Shown: positions 16,657 to 27,256, numbered from the stretch's first letter. The stretch: DNA of 61,643 nucleotides from Lachnospiraceae bacterium (GCA_009779895.1 WRBB01000018.1:1-61643); one strand, 5' to 3'. Numbers and translations are program-made. Notes: a model not told the origin generated them from the sequence alone.

Positions 16657-17595
16657 TTATAACTGAATCATAGTTCCTGTTTGTCCTGCAATACCATCCT
16701 TTGCTTTTTCCAGCAATGTAATCAAAGATTTACGCCCCGGCTTTGACTCTGCAAAGCGAATGGCCGCCTCCACCTTTGGCAACATAGAACCGGGCGCAAA
16801 TTGCCCGTCCGCTGCATGTTGCTTCATTTCCGCAACCGTCACCTCAGACAATGCTACCTGATTCTCCTTGCCAAAATTGATATAAGCCTTTTCTACTGCC
16901 GTCAGAATAATCAGTAAATCTGCATCCAACTCTTCTGCCAACAATTCACTGCAAAAATCTTTGTCAATCACGGCAGGAACGCCCTTTAAATGATTGCCCT
17001 GCGCAATCACAGGGATACCACCACCGCCGCAAGCAATCACTGTTTGCCCTTGCTTGACCAAAGCCCGCATGGTTTCAATTTCAATGATTTTCTTTGGTTG
17101 GGGAGACGCAACTACCTTACGATAACCACGCCCGGCATCTTCCATTACAGAAATACCTTTTTTTGCCACCAACTCATCCGCCTCTTCTTTGGTCATAAAA
17201 CTACCAATGGGTTTTGTTGGTTTCTCAAAAGATGCGTCATTGGGGTCTACCCCAATTTGTGTAATCACGGTAGCGACCGGTTTCTCAATACCTCGATTCA
17301 ACAGTTCCTCACGCAATGCATTTTGCAAATCATAACCCACATAAGATTGGCTCATTGCCACACACACGGACAAAGGAATACGAGGGTATTTCTCTGCATC
17401 CGTCTTGCTCAATTCATCCATTGCCAATTGAATCATCCCAACTTGCGGACCGTTGCCATGAGACAAAATCACCTCATAACCCGCCTCAATCAAATCTGCA
17501 ATGGCTTTGGATGTGCTTTTCACCGCATCCATTTGCTCTTTTAGATTATTACCCAATGCGTTACCACCCAGGGCAACAACAATACGTTTTGACAT
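16657..17595 (-). CDS. arcC: Carbamate kinase
   Basis: 312 residues, full length. Conserved amino acid kinase segments VVALGGNALGNN (about 5-16) and SHGNGPQVG (about 45-53) are present. It converts carbamoyl phosphate and ADP to carbamate and ATP. It follows the carbamoyltransferase ygeW by 17 nt. The pair can recover ATP from a carbamoylated intermediate of purine-ring breakdown, as arginine-fermenting bacteria do with citrulline. Confidence 0.95.
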   Translation of the reverse strand: MSKRIVVALGGNALGNNLKEQMDAVKSTSKAIADLIEAGYEVILSHGNGPQVGMIQLAMDELSKTDAEKYPRIPLSVCVAMSQSYVGYDLQNALREELLNRGIEKPVATVITQIGVDPNDASFEKPTKPIGSFMTKEEADELVAKKGISVMEDAGRGYRKVVASPQPKKIIEIETMRALVKQGQTVIACGGGGIPVIAQGNHLKGVPAVIDKDFCSELLAEELDADLLIILTAVEKAYINFGKENQVALSEVTVAEMKQHAADGQFAPGSMLPKVEAAIRFAESKPGRKSLITLLEKAKDGIAGQTGTMIQL

Positions 17596-17612
17596 AAGTT
17601 TCCCTCTCTTTA

Positions 17613-18809
17613 TTATAATACGGCTCTTTTTACTTTTTGTGCTTCCAAAGCCTTTAAAGTAGCTTGTGGATCTTTTATTTTTTGCAAGAACATCATAGCT
17701 GCAATAATATATGGCTTGTAGCTTGCTTCTTTGTACAATGGCACACGATAACGGTCAAATACAGATGCCGCAACTTCACCCTCTTTACAACTTACACCGG
17801 TAATGTCTGCAGGTAAGCAGTGCATATAAAGTGCTTTTCCATCTTTTGTAGATGCCATCAACTCTTCTGTGCATTCCCAATCTTTATGCTTTGCATTTTG
17901 TGCCAACAATTCTTTTTCCAAAGCATCAATGCCTGCTTGATCGCCCTCTCCATAAAGGTTTGTACGTTTTTCCATTGCTGCAAAAGGTGCCCAAGATTTT
18001 GGATAAACAATATCCGCATCCTTGAACGCTTCACACATGCTATTTGTTTTGGTGAAAGAACCGCCGGATTCCGCCGCATTTTTCTTTGCAACTTCTTCTA
18101 CTTCCGGCATCACTTCATAACCCTCTGGATGAGCCAACACAACATCCATACCCAAACGTGTCATCAAACCGATGATACCTTGCGGTACAGACAATGGCTT
18201 ACCATAAGATGGAGAATATGCCCATGTCATAGCAATTTTTTTGCCTTTTAAGTTTTCAATGCCACCGAATTCATGGATTAAGTGTAATGCATCAGCCATA
18301 GATTGGGTCGGATGGTCAATATCACATTGTAGGTTGACCAATGTCGGACGTTGCTCTAATACACCCTCTTTATTTCCGTCTACGACAGAATCCGAAACCT
18401 CTTTCATGTATGTATGCCCTTTGCCAATGTACATGTCATCACGGATACCGATGATATCAGCCATAAAAGATACCATGTTTGCTGTTTCACGAACGGTCTC
18501 ACCATGAGCGATTTGGCTCTTGCCCTCGTCCAAATCTTGCACTTCCAAACCTAATAAGTTACAAGCAGAGGCAAAACTAAAACGTGTTCTGGTCGAATTG
18601 TCACGGAAGATAGAAATACCCAAACCACTATCAAATACTTTTGTAGAGATGTTGTTTTGTCTCAAATAAGCCAATGCATCCGCGACAGTAAAAATAGCTT
18701 CTAATTCATCACGGGATTTATCCCATGTTAAAAAGAAATCATCATTGTATAGTTTTTCAAATTGAAGTTTGTCCAGTTTTGCGATGTAATCGTTAAATGT
18801 TTGCATCAT
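17613..18809 (-). CDS. ygeW: Knotted carbamoyltransferase YgeW
   Basis: 398 residues, of the aspartate/ornithine carbamoyltransferase superfamily but with the longer knotted YgeW architecture. The carbamoyl-phosphate loop reads STRTRFSFAS (about 77-86); HCLP lies in the C-terminal half. The preferred second substrate of YgeW is not firmly established. With ArcC directly downstream, the physiological direction is probably phosphorolysis of a carbamoylated ureide to carbamoyl phosphate. AAAAGGAG precedes the two adjacent ATGs. Confidence 0.93.
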   Translation of the reverse strand: MMQTFNDYIAKLDKLQFEKLYNDDFFLTWDKSRDELEAIFTVADALAYLRQNNISTKVFDSGLGISIFRDNSTRTRFSFASACNLLGLEVQDLDEGKSQIAHGETVRETANMVSFMADIIGIRDDMYIGKGHTYMKEVSDSVVDGNKEGVLEQRPTLVNLQCDIDHPTQSMADALHLIHEFGGIENLKGKKIAMTWAYSPSYGKPLSVPQGIIGLMTRLGMDVVLAHPEGYEVMPEVEEVAKKNAAESGGSFTKTNSMCEAFKDADIVYPKSWAPFAAMEKRTNLYGEGDQAGIDALEKELLAQNAKHKDWECTEELMASTKDGKALYMHCLPADITGVSCKEGEVAASVFDRYRVPLYKEASYKPYIIAAMMFLQKIKDPQATLKALEAQKVKRAVL

Positions 18810-18851
18810 TTTTTTCTCCTTTTAATTGAATGTTTTTTTATAGTAACTAAA

Positions 18852-20168
18852 TTACTTTACATAGGTTTTTGGCAATGCCGCATAAACTGCTGCGCAGCGT
18901 ACCAAATCGGATTTCCAAGTGATTTCATCCGGCGCATGGGCCTGTGCTTCTGCACCCGGTCCAAAACCGATACAAGGAATGCCATTGCGTCCCATGATGG
19001 TAACGCCATTGGTTGAAAATGTCCATTTGTCCAACAATGGACGGGCTTTACGCATCGCTGCTTGCGTTTCGTCTTTTGGTACTTGACGCTTCGCACCATA
19101 CAGATTGTGGTGTACTTCCATCAATGCTTTGGTTACATCATGATCTTCCGGAATCACCCAAGTTGGGAAGTAGCATTCAATCGGATAAACCAATCCTGTA
19201 TAGGATGGTGTATCATAATCATACATGCTCACTACCACATCATCACCGTATTTTTTCACAGCCGGAAGATTACGGATTTCATCTAAACAACTTTCCCATG
19301 TTTCCCCTGCTGTCATACGGCGATCCAAAGATACCGAACAACCATCTGCAACGGCACAACGACTGGGAGATGAGAAGAAGATTTGAGAAGCTGTAATGGT
19401 TCCTCTTCCTAAAAAGCCTGCTTCTTTCCATTGTGGATTGAATTTTTCATCTAACATTTTTACCAAACCACGAATGGCTGTACTTTCTGTGGCTCCATTG
19501 TTGTTTAAAGCACGTACATCTTGTAAAATATCTGCCATTTTGTAAATCGCATTGTCACCACGATCCGGTGCCGAACCATGACAAGAAATGCCTTTCACGT
19601 CAACACGAATTTCCATACGACCCCGTTGTCCACGATAGATACCACCGTCTGTAGGCTCTGTTGAAACTACAAATTCAGGGCGAATATTTTGTTCTTTGAT
19701 GATGTGTTGCCAGCAAAGACCGTCACAGTCCTCTTCTTGCACGGAAGCAACCACCATAATTTTATAACCTGCCGGAATCAAATCAAGGTCTTTCATAATT
19801 TTCGCACCATAAACGGCTGAAACAATACCACCCTCTTGATCCGAAACCCCACGACCACCAATTTCTTCGTCATTTTCATAGCCATCGTATGGGTCAAATG
19901 TCCAGTTTTTGATTTCCCCAACACCCACGGTGTCAATGTGACCATCATAAGCAATAATCTTGTCGCCGGTTCCTACGAAACCTTGTAGGTTCCCCATCGC
20001 ATCAATTACCACTTCATCAAAACCAAGCTTTTTCATTTCTTCCGCTGTACGATCCACTTTGGCTTTTTCATTACAACTTTCCCCGGGAAATTTTACCATA
20101 TCACGAAGTAGTTTCGTCATATCCGGTTCGTATTTCCGGGCTAACTCTTTGATTGCATCAAAATTCAT
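18852..20168 (-). CDS. ygeY: YgeY family selenium metabolism-linked hydrolase (M20 peptidase fold)
   Basis: About 438 residues. M20 metallohydrolase metal-binding segments are present: [20 protein letters not shown] and VQEEDCDG in order through the first third, and a dimerisation domain with [15 protein letters not shown]. YgeY enzymes are consistently linked to ygeX and selenium-dependent hydroxylases and probably cleave an amide or carbamoyl bond of a purine-derived intermediate. Start placed at the ATG at 20168 because GGAGG lies 7 nt upstream; the longer in-frame start at 20216 would overlap ygeX by 44 nt. Confidence 0.92.
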   Translation of the reverse strand: MNFDAIKELARKYEPDMTKLLRDMVKFPGESCNEKAKVDRTAEEMKKLGFDEVVIDAMGNLQGFVGTGDKIIAYDGHIDTVGVGEIKNWTFDPYDGYENDEEIGGRGVSDQEGGIVSAVYGAKIMKDLDLIPAGYKIMVVASVQEEDCDGLCWQHIIKEQNIRPEFVVSTEPTDGGIYRGQRGRMEIRVDVKGISCHGSAPDRGDNAIYKMADILQDVRALNNNGATESTAIRGLVKMLDEKFNPQWKEAGFLGRGTITASQIFFSSPSRCAVADGCSVSLDRRMTAGETWESCLDEIRNLPAVKKYGDDVVVSMYDYDTPSYTGLVYPIECYFPTWVIPEDHDVTKALMEVHHNLYGAKRQVPKDETQAAMRKARPLLDKWTFSTNGVTIMGRNGIPCIGFGPGAEAQAHAPDEITWKSDLVRCAAVYAALPKTYVK

Positions 20169-20172
20169 TTCC

Positions 20173-21366
20173 TTACCTCCACAAAGTTTTTTTATAGTTA
20201 TCCGGGTCTGTATCACCCTCCGTTGAAAACATCAATACTTCTGCATTTTGATCTAATTTTAAAGCTTTTTTCAAATCACTGTACATTGGGTCTTCCATAA
20301 TCGTTGCCAGCAAACCCATTGCGGGAGCACCTGACTCACCTGCAATAATTTGCGAATCTCCCTTTAATGGAGCACCGAGCATGCGCATTCCTTTTTCTGC
20401 CACCCAATCAGGAGCCGAAACAAAACAACTTGCATGGTTGGCCAAAATATCAAAACTAATGGTATTTGGCTCACCGCAGGCCAAACCTGCCATCACCGTT
20501 TGTAAATCGCCGTCTACAAAACGTATTTTTCCATCTTTTTCAATGGCACTTTTGTATAAGCAATCGGCTGCTTGCGCCTCAATCACTACCATAATAGGCG
20601 GATTGTCCGGATAAATATTTGCAAAATAACCAATGACTGCCCCTGCCAAACTACCAACACCTGCTTGTACAAATACATGACTGGGACATGTCACCTGTTC
20701 TGCCTTTAACTGATCTGAAGCTTCCAAAGCCATGGTGCCGTACCCCTCCATAATCCAGGTAGGTATCTTTTCATAACCATCCCAAGCTGTATCTTGCACC
20801 ATAACACCATTTTCGGTTTCTTCTGCCATCTTGTTGGCCATTCTGACACATTCATCATAATTTACTTCCTCAATGGAAACCTTGGCGCCCTCTTTTTGAA
20901 TGTTCTCAAAACGAATTTGTGTGCTGCCTTTTGGCATCAATACAACTGACTTTTGCCCCAATTTATTGGCGGCCCATGCCACACCACGACCATGATTGCC
21001 ATCTGTCGCCGTAAAAAATGTAGCTTGGCCAAAGTCTGCTTTTAATTGGTCTGAAGTCAGATAGTCATAAGTCATATCCGAAACATCCTTGCCTACTTTC
21101 TCGGCAATATAATTTGCCATCGCAAAGGAACCACCTAAAACCTTAAACGCATTCAAACCAAAACGATACGACTCATCTTTTACAAAAAAACCCTTAATCC
21201 CTAAGTAATCCGCCATCTCTCCTAATTTAACCAAAGGTGTTTTGGTATATTGCGGAAAGCTTTGATGAAAATTGAGTGCTTGCTCAATGCTATTACGTGA
21301 CATCAGATTTAAATACTTGTCATCTGTTTTTGGCATTTCATTCCATGTCCATTTTATTTTCTCCAA
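20173..21366 (-). CDS. ygeX: Diaminopropionate ammonia-lyase
   Basis: 397 residues, a fold-type II PLP enzyme. The PLP lysine is Lys75 in [15 protein letters not shown], closely matching Lys77 of E. coli YgeX. It splits 2,3-diaminopropionate to pyruvate and two ammonia via 2-aminoacrylate. In this operon the diaminopropionate probably derives from the opened purine ring. The start is TTG with AAAGGGG upstream, overlapping nothing but only 2 nt from the hydA stop. Confidence 0.94.
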   Translation of the reverse strand: MEKIKWTWNEMPKTDDKYLNLMSRNSIEQALNFHQSFPQYTKTPLVKLGEMADYLGIKGFFVKDESYRFGLNAFKVLGGSFAMANYIAEKVGKDVSDMTYDYLTSDQLKADFGQATFFTATDGNHGRGVAWAANKLGQKSVVLMPKGSTQIRFENIQKEGAKVSIEEVNYDECVRMANKMAEETENGVMVQDTAWDGYEKIPTWIMEGYGTMALEASDQLKAEQVTCPSHVFVQAGVGSLAGAVIGYFANIYPDNPPIMVVIEAQAADCLYKSAIEKDGKIRFVDGDLQTVMAGLACGEPNTISFDILANHASCFVSAPDWVAEKGMRMLGAPLKGDSQIIAGESGAPAMGLLATIMEDPMYSDLKKALKLDQNAEVLMFSTEGDTDPDNYKKTLWR

Positions 21367-21368
21367 TT

Positions 21369-22745
21369 TTACGCATTCCCCTTTCTAAATACATATTTCC
21401 CTGTTTTCTCCTGCACCACTTGCCCATTTTCCGCCACTTTTATACCACGCAAATATACTTCCTGTGCCGCCCCTTTTGTCTGAAAGCCCTCATAGGGATT
21501 GTAATCCACATTGGATACCTGCATTTTTACGGAGATTTTCCCCTCCGGCTTTGGATTCCAAATGACAATATCCGCATCGCTGCCTACTGCAATCGCACCT
21601 TTTTGTGGATACATCAGAAATTGTTTGGCAATATCTTCCGATAATAATCCAACCATTCGCTCCAATGTAATTTTTCCTCCGGCAACCCCTTTGGTATAAA
21701 TAATCGCCGGTCTGTCTTCTACTCCCGGTAATCCACTGGGTGTTTTGCTAAAATCATCCTTGCCCAAAATCTTTTGGGTTTTGTAGTTGAACGTACAATG
21801 ATCTGTAGAAATGGTATTGATGCTACCATCTATAATCCCCTCCCACAAAGCTACCTGATCTTCTAAACTACGAATGGGCGGTGAGCAAACATATTTTCCC
21901 CCCTCAAAATTTGGCAAATCATACACACTTTCATCCAAAGCAAGGTAATGGGGACAAGTTTCTACAAATACTTTTTGCCCGCGCTGACGTGCTCTTCGCA
22001 CCGACTCCAAAGCCCGTTTGGTACTTAAATGAACGATGTTTACAGGATAATCTGCCATTTCCGCAATGGTCAAATAGCGTTCTACCGCCTCTGCCTCTAC
22101 CGCAGGCGGTCTAGTCAATGGAAAATAATGGGTGGAAAGCTCTCCGGCCTCACGACAACGCAAGGTTACTTCATCACATAAATCACCGTTTTCACAATGA
22201 ACACCAAGCATACCGCCGTGTTTTTTGATTTCTTCAATCGCTTCAAAAATTGCTTTGTCCGATGTGCGCAAATTTTCATATGCCATATACATCTTAAAGG
22301 TAGTCAATCCTACCGCAAACATATCAGCAACTTCTGCTTTCATCTCTTCATTCCACTCAATAATGGACATATGATAGGTATAATCGCAAGAGCTCACTCC
22401 CGCAGCCATGGAATTCCAACCGGCAAAACACGCTTTTAAGGTTCCGCCTTTGTCGGGTGTTGCCATATCAATAATCGTTGTGGTACCCTTTGCCACCGCT
22501 GCCTTACTACCTGTGTAGAAATTGTCAGCAGAGTTTTGAGAACCGGCTCCATTGTTCAACTCCAAATGGGTATGGCCGTCTATAAAACCAGGAAGAATAA
22601 AACACCCTGTAGCATCTATCACTTCACTCCCGCTATCATCCAAATTTGAACCGAGCTCTACTATTTTTTCACCTTCTATGCGAACATCTTGTTGTATACG
22701 TCCCGTTGCCGATACAACAACGCCGCCTTTTATCACTTTTGCCAA
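21369..22745 (-). CDS. hydA: Dihydropyrimidinase-type cyclic amidohydrolase
   Basis: 458 residues of the dihydropyrimidinase/hydantoinase family. The metal site is visible: GHTHLE near residue 58, the likely carboxylated Lys in TTFKMYMAYEN, HCENGD, and STDHCTFN. These enzymes open cyclic amide rings hydrolytically in the cytoplasm. With YgfK, SsnA, YgeX, YgeY and YgeW it fits the ring-opening step of anaerobic purine degradation. The start is TTG with AAAGGAG upstream; the gap to ygfK is 43 nt. Confidence 0.9.
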   Translation of the reverse strand: MAKVIKGGVVVSATGRIQQDVRIEGEKIVELGSNLDDSGSEVIDATGCFILPGFIDGHTHLELNNGAGSQNSADNFYTGSKAAVAKGTTTIIDMATPDKGGTLKACFAGWNSMAAGVSSCDYTYHMSIIEWNEEMKAEVADMFAVGLTTFKMYMAYENLRTSDKAIFEAIEEIKKHGGMLGVHCENGDLCDEVTLRCREAGELSTHYFPLTRPPAVEAEAVERYLTIAEMADYPVNIVHLSTKRALESVRRARQRGQKVFVETCPHYLALDESVYDLPNFEGGKYVCSPPIRSLEDQVALWEGIIDGSINTISTDHCTFNYKTQKILGKDDFSKTPSGLPGVEDRPAIIYTKGVAGGKITLERMVGLLSEDIAKQFLMYPQKGAIAVGSDADIVIWNPKPEGKISVKMQVSNVDYNPYEGFQTKGAAQEVYLRGIKVAENGQVVQEKTGKYVFRKGNA

Positions 22746-22788
22746 TGTAAACTTACTCCTTTCATTTTGAAATGAAAACCGGTATCTC

Positions 22789-25782
22789 TTACATGGTTAA
22801 AAAATATTTATAATCTGCCATAACCGCATTCATAACCGCTATTAAATCAGGATTCATGTCATTTTGTTCGGCCAAGTGAATGGTTTTTTCCACATCACCA
22901 AGACGCAGCAAACAGACTTTCTTTTCTACATCAGAAACGTAAAACCCTTGATTTGTGCTATCATAGAAATCTTCCTTATTGATAAACAATGTAAATTTAT
23001 CTTTATAAGGCGCACTGGTGTATGGGCAGAATACCTCACAGTTGCCGCATTCATTACACATTCTATCTATATGAAGAATCTGCGGCTTACCTGCTGCATA
23101 AACAACTACATTGGCACGGTTCGGACATACGTCCATACAAGATTCACAAACAGTAGAACACTCTAAACATTGCTCCGGATTACAATCGTTGCTTCTATAT
23201 AGTATGCCACGTTTTCCTCGCACTACAGCTACATCATCATTTTGATTCTTTGTTTCATAGTTTGTATTATGAATCGCACAAATATGATTTACTGCTTTTG
23301 TTGCGTCTGCAATGGCTTCCACAATTGTCGCCGGTCCTAAGTTGGCATCTCCAATCACGTATACATGTTTTAGATTGGTTTCCAACGTGCCCGGATTTGA
23401 ATCAACCATGCCCCATTGATTACAGGCAATGCCCAATGATTGATAGAATTCACTGTCTACCTTTTCTCCAACGGCAGCAATCACTGTATCAGCCTTTACT
23501 GTAACAAATTCGCCCGTTGGCTCCGGTTTTCTTCTACCTGAACTGTCACGCGCTCCCAACTGCATTTTTTCACAAGTCAAAATGCCATCTACCAATTTAA
23601 CGGGGGCCAATAACTCTAAAAATACAACACCATCAGATAATGCTTCATATAGTTCTTCTTCATCTGCCGGCATATTTCGTTTGTCACGGCGATATACCAC
23701 CGATACCTGTTCCACATCCGGTAAACGAACGGCCGCTCTGGCGCAATCCATCGCTGTATTACCACCACCAACAATGATTACTTGTTTGCCATAAGGATTC
23801 ACCTTGGTATTTTCACGATTGGCTTTCAAAAATTCCAATGCATGCAAAGCCGTACCTGCTTCTAGTCTTAATTGGCCTGGTTTCCAAGCACCAATGGCAT
23901 AAATCACATTGTCATACCCTTGAGCACCTAATTCAACCAAACTTGGTGCTTCTTTGCCTATAATAAACTTCGCACCATAAGCTTTTGCCAACGCTACGTC
24001 TTTTTGAACAGATTCTATCGGAATTCGAAACTCCGGTACCACTTGTGCTACAACCCCACCTAGCACATCGGCTTTTTCAAAGACCGTAACCGCCTGTCCC
24101 TCTCTTGCTAATAAGTAAGCCGCCGCAATTCCGGCCGGACCACCACCCACAACAGCTGTTTTGCTTGTACTCATTTTCGACGATGCTTTCACAGTTGCCA
24201 AAATTTGATCATACGCTTTTTCTGCCGCTATCAACTTAGCTTGGCGAATTTCAATAGGCTTTTCATAATGCTGGCGCATGCACTTTGTCATACATGGGTG
24301 CGCACACAAGGTTCCTGTGATAAAAGGCAAAGGATTCTTATCTACAATTACGTTTAAAGCCGCTTCATAATTCTCTTCACTTACATAACGCAGGTATGCA
24401 GGAATATCTTGACTGATTGGGCAACCGCCCTCTTCCCGGCAAGGTGCTGTATAACAGTCCGTTAAAGGCACTGTCTTATTTATGTTTGTATTTACATCGA
24501 TTTTGATTGCTTTTATATAAAGTTCGCTGCTATCCAAACTATCTAGCAAAAGATTTACCTTATCTAAATCTACTTTTACGGTTTGTGGATAATCCATCTT
24601 GGTCAAAAGCTCTGCCAATTGATGCATTCTTCCATATCCACCTGTTTTTAACAATGTTGTTGCCATCGTAATGGGCCAAATGCCTGCCGCAAAAATCTCT
24701 TCTATGTTGAATACATCCGCACCACCTGAATAGGAAATCTGCAATTTTCCATCAAACGCATCCGACAATCGCTTTGCTACACTCATACTGAGTGGGAACA
24801 AGGCACGCCCTGACATATACATTTCTTCGCCGGGCAATTCATCGGCAGTGATTTTCACCGGGAAAGTATTGGTAATCTTCACACCAAAATTCAAACCGCT
24901 CTGATCTGCCAACACCTGCAACCGTTGCAACATCGGTACTGCATCCTCAAATTGCAAGTCATTGTTGAAATGATGATCGTCAAACACCATATAATCAAAG
25001 CCTAATTTATTTAAGGTTTCACGCGCATATGCATAACCCAACAACGTAGGATTGCATTTAATAAAGGTGTTTAATCCTTTTTCTTCTAATAAATAAGTCG
25101 CAATTCGCTCAATCTCTGCCGGCGGACACCCGTGCAAGGTAGAAAGCGTAATGGAACGAGATACTTCTGGGCTAATCGCTTCAATATAAGCTTGATCCAC
25201 ATTTTTAAAATGACCCAGATATTTTAGTGCTGTTTCTTGACATTCCCGCCAAATATCCCTGTTTTCGGCATTTTGCATACCTGTAATATAGCTATCTATC
25301 TTTTCAGATTTAATACCCTCTAAATCATAACCAACACTCATATTGAAAATAAATCCGTCCGGTGAACCTAAGTCCAATTCTTTGCTGAAAATCTTCAATA
25401 AATACCAAGCTTTTACATATTCCTCATAGGCTTTTGGTATGCGAAGTTCTGTGGACCATTCTACATTGTAACACTCGTCAGGCACAGCAATACAAGGCTT
25501 GTTTACAGGTAAATCTTCTCCGTCTAAAATTTGACAAGTCTTTAATTCCAAGAAACGGGCACCTGTCAGGTAAGAGACAATAATGTTTTGTGTCAACTGG
25601 GTTTGAGGTCCTGCCGCTGGTCCACAGGGTGTTTCCATTTTTTCCCCAAACAACGTTATGCTTTTTTCTGCATCCGCTTTGTAAAACTTGCGAATACCAA
25701 ACATTGTGCCTTCCTTTTTATATTCACTCAACATCCAACCAAATAATGCATCAATTGAAATCGGTCGCATCATATCACTCAT
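22789..25782 (-). CDS. ygfK: YgfK, flavin/iron-sulfur oxidoreductase (putative selenate reductase subunit)
   Basis: 997 residues. The N-terminal part (about 1-400) resembles a dihydroorotate/dihydropyrimidine dehydrogenase-type barrel. A cysteine-rich linker (Cys448, Cys454, Cys493, Cys497, Cys501) leads to a GltD-like NAD(P)/FAD module with GGGPAG at 546-551 and GGGNT at 672-676. The C terminus has ferredoxin-like clusters (cysteines at 867, 872, 875, 879, 882, 886 and 909, 912, 915, 919). The old 'selenate reductase' name is doubtful; the DPD-like layout suits reduction of a purine-derived ring with NAD(P)H or electron exchange with the FAD-less hydroxylase (inference). GGAGG precedes the ATG. 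Confidence 0.92.
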   Translation of the reverse strand: MSDMMRPISIDALFGWMLSEYKKEGTMFGIRKFYKADAEKSITLFGEKMETPCGPAAGPQTQLTQNIIVSYLTGARFLELKTCQILDGEDLPVNKPCIAVPDECYNVEWSTELRIPKAYEEYVKAWYLLKIFSKELDLGSPDGFIFNMSVGYDLEGIKSEKIDSYITGMQNAENRDIWRECQETALKYLGHFKNVDQAYIEAISPEVSRSITLSTLHGCPPAEIERIATYLLEEKGLNTFIKCNPTLLGYAYARETLNKLGFDYMVFDDHHFNNDLQFEDAVPMLQRLQVLADQSGLNFGVKITNTFPVKITADELPGEEMYMSGRALFPLSMSVAKRLSDAFDGKLQISYSGGADVFNIEEIFAAGIWPITMATTLLKTGGYGRMHQLAELLTKMDYPQTVKVDLDKVNLLLDSLDSSELYIKAIKIDVNTNINKTVPLTDCYTAPCREEGGCPISQDIPAYLRYVSEENYEAALNVIVDKNPLPFITGTLCAHPCMTKCMRQHYEKPIEIRQAKLIAAEKAYDQILATVKASSKMSTSKTAVVGGGPAGIAAAYLLAREGQAVTVFEKADVLGGVVAQVVPEFRIPIESVQKDVALAKAYGAKFIIGKEAPSLVELGAQGYDNVIYAIGAWKPGQLRLEAGTALHALEFLKANRENTKVNPYGKQVIIVGGGNTAMDCARAAVRLPDVEQVSVVYRRDKRNMPADEEELYEALSDGVVFLELLAPVKLVDGILTCEKMQLGARDSSGRRKPEPTGEFVTVKADTVIAAVGEKVDSEFYQSLGIACNQWGMVDSNPGTLETNLKHVYVIGDANLGPATIVEAIADATKAVNHICAIHNTNYETKNQNDDVAVVRGKRGILYRSNDCNPEQCLECSTVCESCMDVCPNRANVVVYAAGKPQILHIDRMCNECGNCEVFCPYTSAPYKDKFTLFINKEDFYDSTNQGFYVSDVEKKVCLLRLGDVEKTIHLAEQNDMNPDLIAVMNAVMADYKYFLTM

Positions 25783-25805
25783 CGTATTCCCTCCATTATT
25801 GATTT

Positions 25806-27137
25806 TTAATTTACTCTCTTCCAGAAATCTGCTGCTTGCTTTTGTACGTCTGCGGCTATTTTTTGCTCATCCATACCCAGTACTTCGCGGTTTCGCATTT
25901 TTACTACCCCGTCAATCACGGTATCCCTTACCATGGCTCCATTGACACCAAATAAAATATGTCCGTTTACATTATCTCCATCCAATGGTGTCGGACCTAA
26001 GTAATCTACCACAATTACATCAGCTGCCGCATCTGCTTCTAACACACCCAACTTGGTATCAAAATAACGATTTGCCAATTTTGGATTATTATCAAACAAC
26101 ATGGTAGGCATTTCACCCCAAGCTACAGTCGGATCTGCCAAATGATGTTTGTGGATAATATTTCCTACCTTATAAGATTCTGTCATATCGCTGGTATAAC
26201 CATCCGTTCCCATACCCATAGCAATATCGAACTCATTCATCATGCGAATCACAGGGGGGCAACCGACCGCATTGCCCATATTGGACTCGGGATTGCTCAC
26301 CACCATCGTATTGGTATCACGCAACAATGCCATCTCCGCAGGTCCTACATGAACACAGTGTGGGGTAATGGTCTTTTCTCCTAAAATCCCCAAATCAAAC
26401 AAACGATTTACAACCGGCTTACCATATTTTTTCAAGGAATCTTGTACATCCGAAATAGCTTCTGCTGTATGAATATGGAAACCAACACCCTCCGGCGTAT
26501 GTGCTTTGCAAAGCTCTAAACTTGCGTCGGACAATGTAAATGCCGCATGCATTCCCATCATTCCATACTGCATATCATCACTGCGTCCTTGGCAAGCTTT
26601 GATAAAATCAGCATTTTCTTTCACTGCCGCTCGCATTTTCTCCGTACCGTCTCTGTCGGATACCTCATAACACAAACAAGAACGAACGCCAAACCGATCG
26701 GCTACTTCGGAAATTTTAAATAAACTATCACCAATGGCTCCATAACTGGCATGATGATCAAAAATCGTCGTTACACCGGACTTCACACAATCCATATAAG
26801 TTGTCATGGCACTTTGATAACAATCATCCAAATTTAACTTGCGGTCAATGCGCCACCACATGCCCTCTAAAATATCCACAAAATTGCTCGGACTATAATG
26901 ACTTAAACTCAAACCCCTGGCAAATGCACTGTAAATATGGTGGTGCATATTTATAAAACCGGGCATAATCAAACCACCTTTGGCATCTATATACTCTGCA
27001 TCCGGAAACTCTTGTCGCATTTCTTGGGTGTTACCTACTTTTTTAATTCGTTTTCCCTCAATTACCACCGCTCCATCGGACCAAAAACTATTTTTATCAT
27101 CTCTTGTGACCAAACGTCCATTTCCAATTAGCAACAT
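25806..27137 (-). CDS. ssnA: SsnA, amidohydrolase-family aminohydrolase
   Basis: About 443 residues of the guanine deaminase/chlorohydrolase type. Zinc-site motifs are visible: HHHIYSAFARGL near residue 63, HIHTAEA near 226, HCVHVGP near 265 and MGTDGY near 318. It probably hydrolyses an exocyclic or ring C-N bond of a purine-derived substrate. This is the first gene of the 19-kb operon. Start placed at the ATG at 27137 because GGAGGGG lies 7 nt upstream; the in-frame codon at 27152 lies before that site. Confidence 0.92.
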   Translation of the reverse strand: MLLIGNGRLVTRDDKNSFWSDGAVVIEGKRIKKVGNTQEMRQEFPDAEYIDAKGGLIMPGFINMHHHIYSAFARGLSLSHYSPSNFVDILEGMWWRIDRKLNLDDCYQSAMTTYMDCVKSGVTTIFDHHASYGAIGDSLFKISEVADRFGVRSCLCYEVSDRDGTEKMRAAVKENADFIKACQGRSDDMQYGMMGMHAAFTLSDASLELCKAHTPEGVGFHIHTAEAISDVQDSLKKYGKPVVNRLFDLGILGEKTITPHCVHVGPAEMALLRDTNTMVVSNPESNMGNAVGCPPVIRMMNEFDIAMGMGTDGYTSDMTESYKVGNIIHKHHLADPTVAWGEMPTMLFDNNPKLANRYFDTKLGVLEADAAADVIVVDYLGPTPLDGDNVNGHILFGVNGAMVRDTVIDGVVKMRNREVLGMDEQKIAADVQKQAADFWKRVN

Positions 27138-27216
27138 GATAAACCCCTCCATTTTTGTAGGTTCTATTGAAATTACAACCTTTTTTCATGAATCTTATGT
27201 GACTTCTCTACAAAAT

Positions 27217-27245
27217 ACTATAGCATATTACCTAAATAAAATCAA
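27217..27245 (-). promoter_or_regulatory. Sigma-A-type promoter of the purine/selenium operon
   Basis: TTGATT (27245-27240) and TATAGT (27222-27217), exactly 17 bases apart, lie about 80 bases before ssnA. Genes downstream are separated by at most 86 nt all the way to 8326. I saw no second promoter of equal quality inside, but I did not scan coding sequence exhaustively. Confidence 0.6.
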
Positions 27246-27256
27246 GGCTACCTAAA
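27229..27256 (-). promoter_or_regulatory. Tandem TTTAGGTA repeats over the ssnA promoter (candidate operator)
   Basis: The octamer TTTAGGTA occurs at 27256-27249, just upstream of the -35, and again at 27236-27229 inside the promoter spacer. The copies are 20 bp apart, about two helical turns, so a dimeric regulator could bind both on one DNA face and block or modulate RNA polymerase. The regulator is not identified; the YheO-type protein at the operon end is a candidate. Confidence 0.4.

Noticed and set aside
20169-20216. Longer ygeY start at 20216.
   Set aside because: It would overlap ygeX by 44 nt and has no ribosome site, whereas the ATG at 20168 has GGAGG at the right distance.
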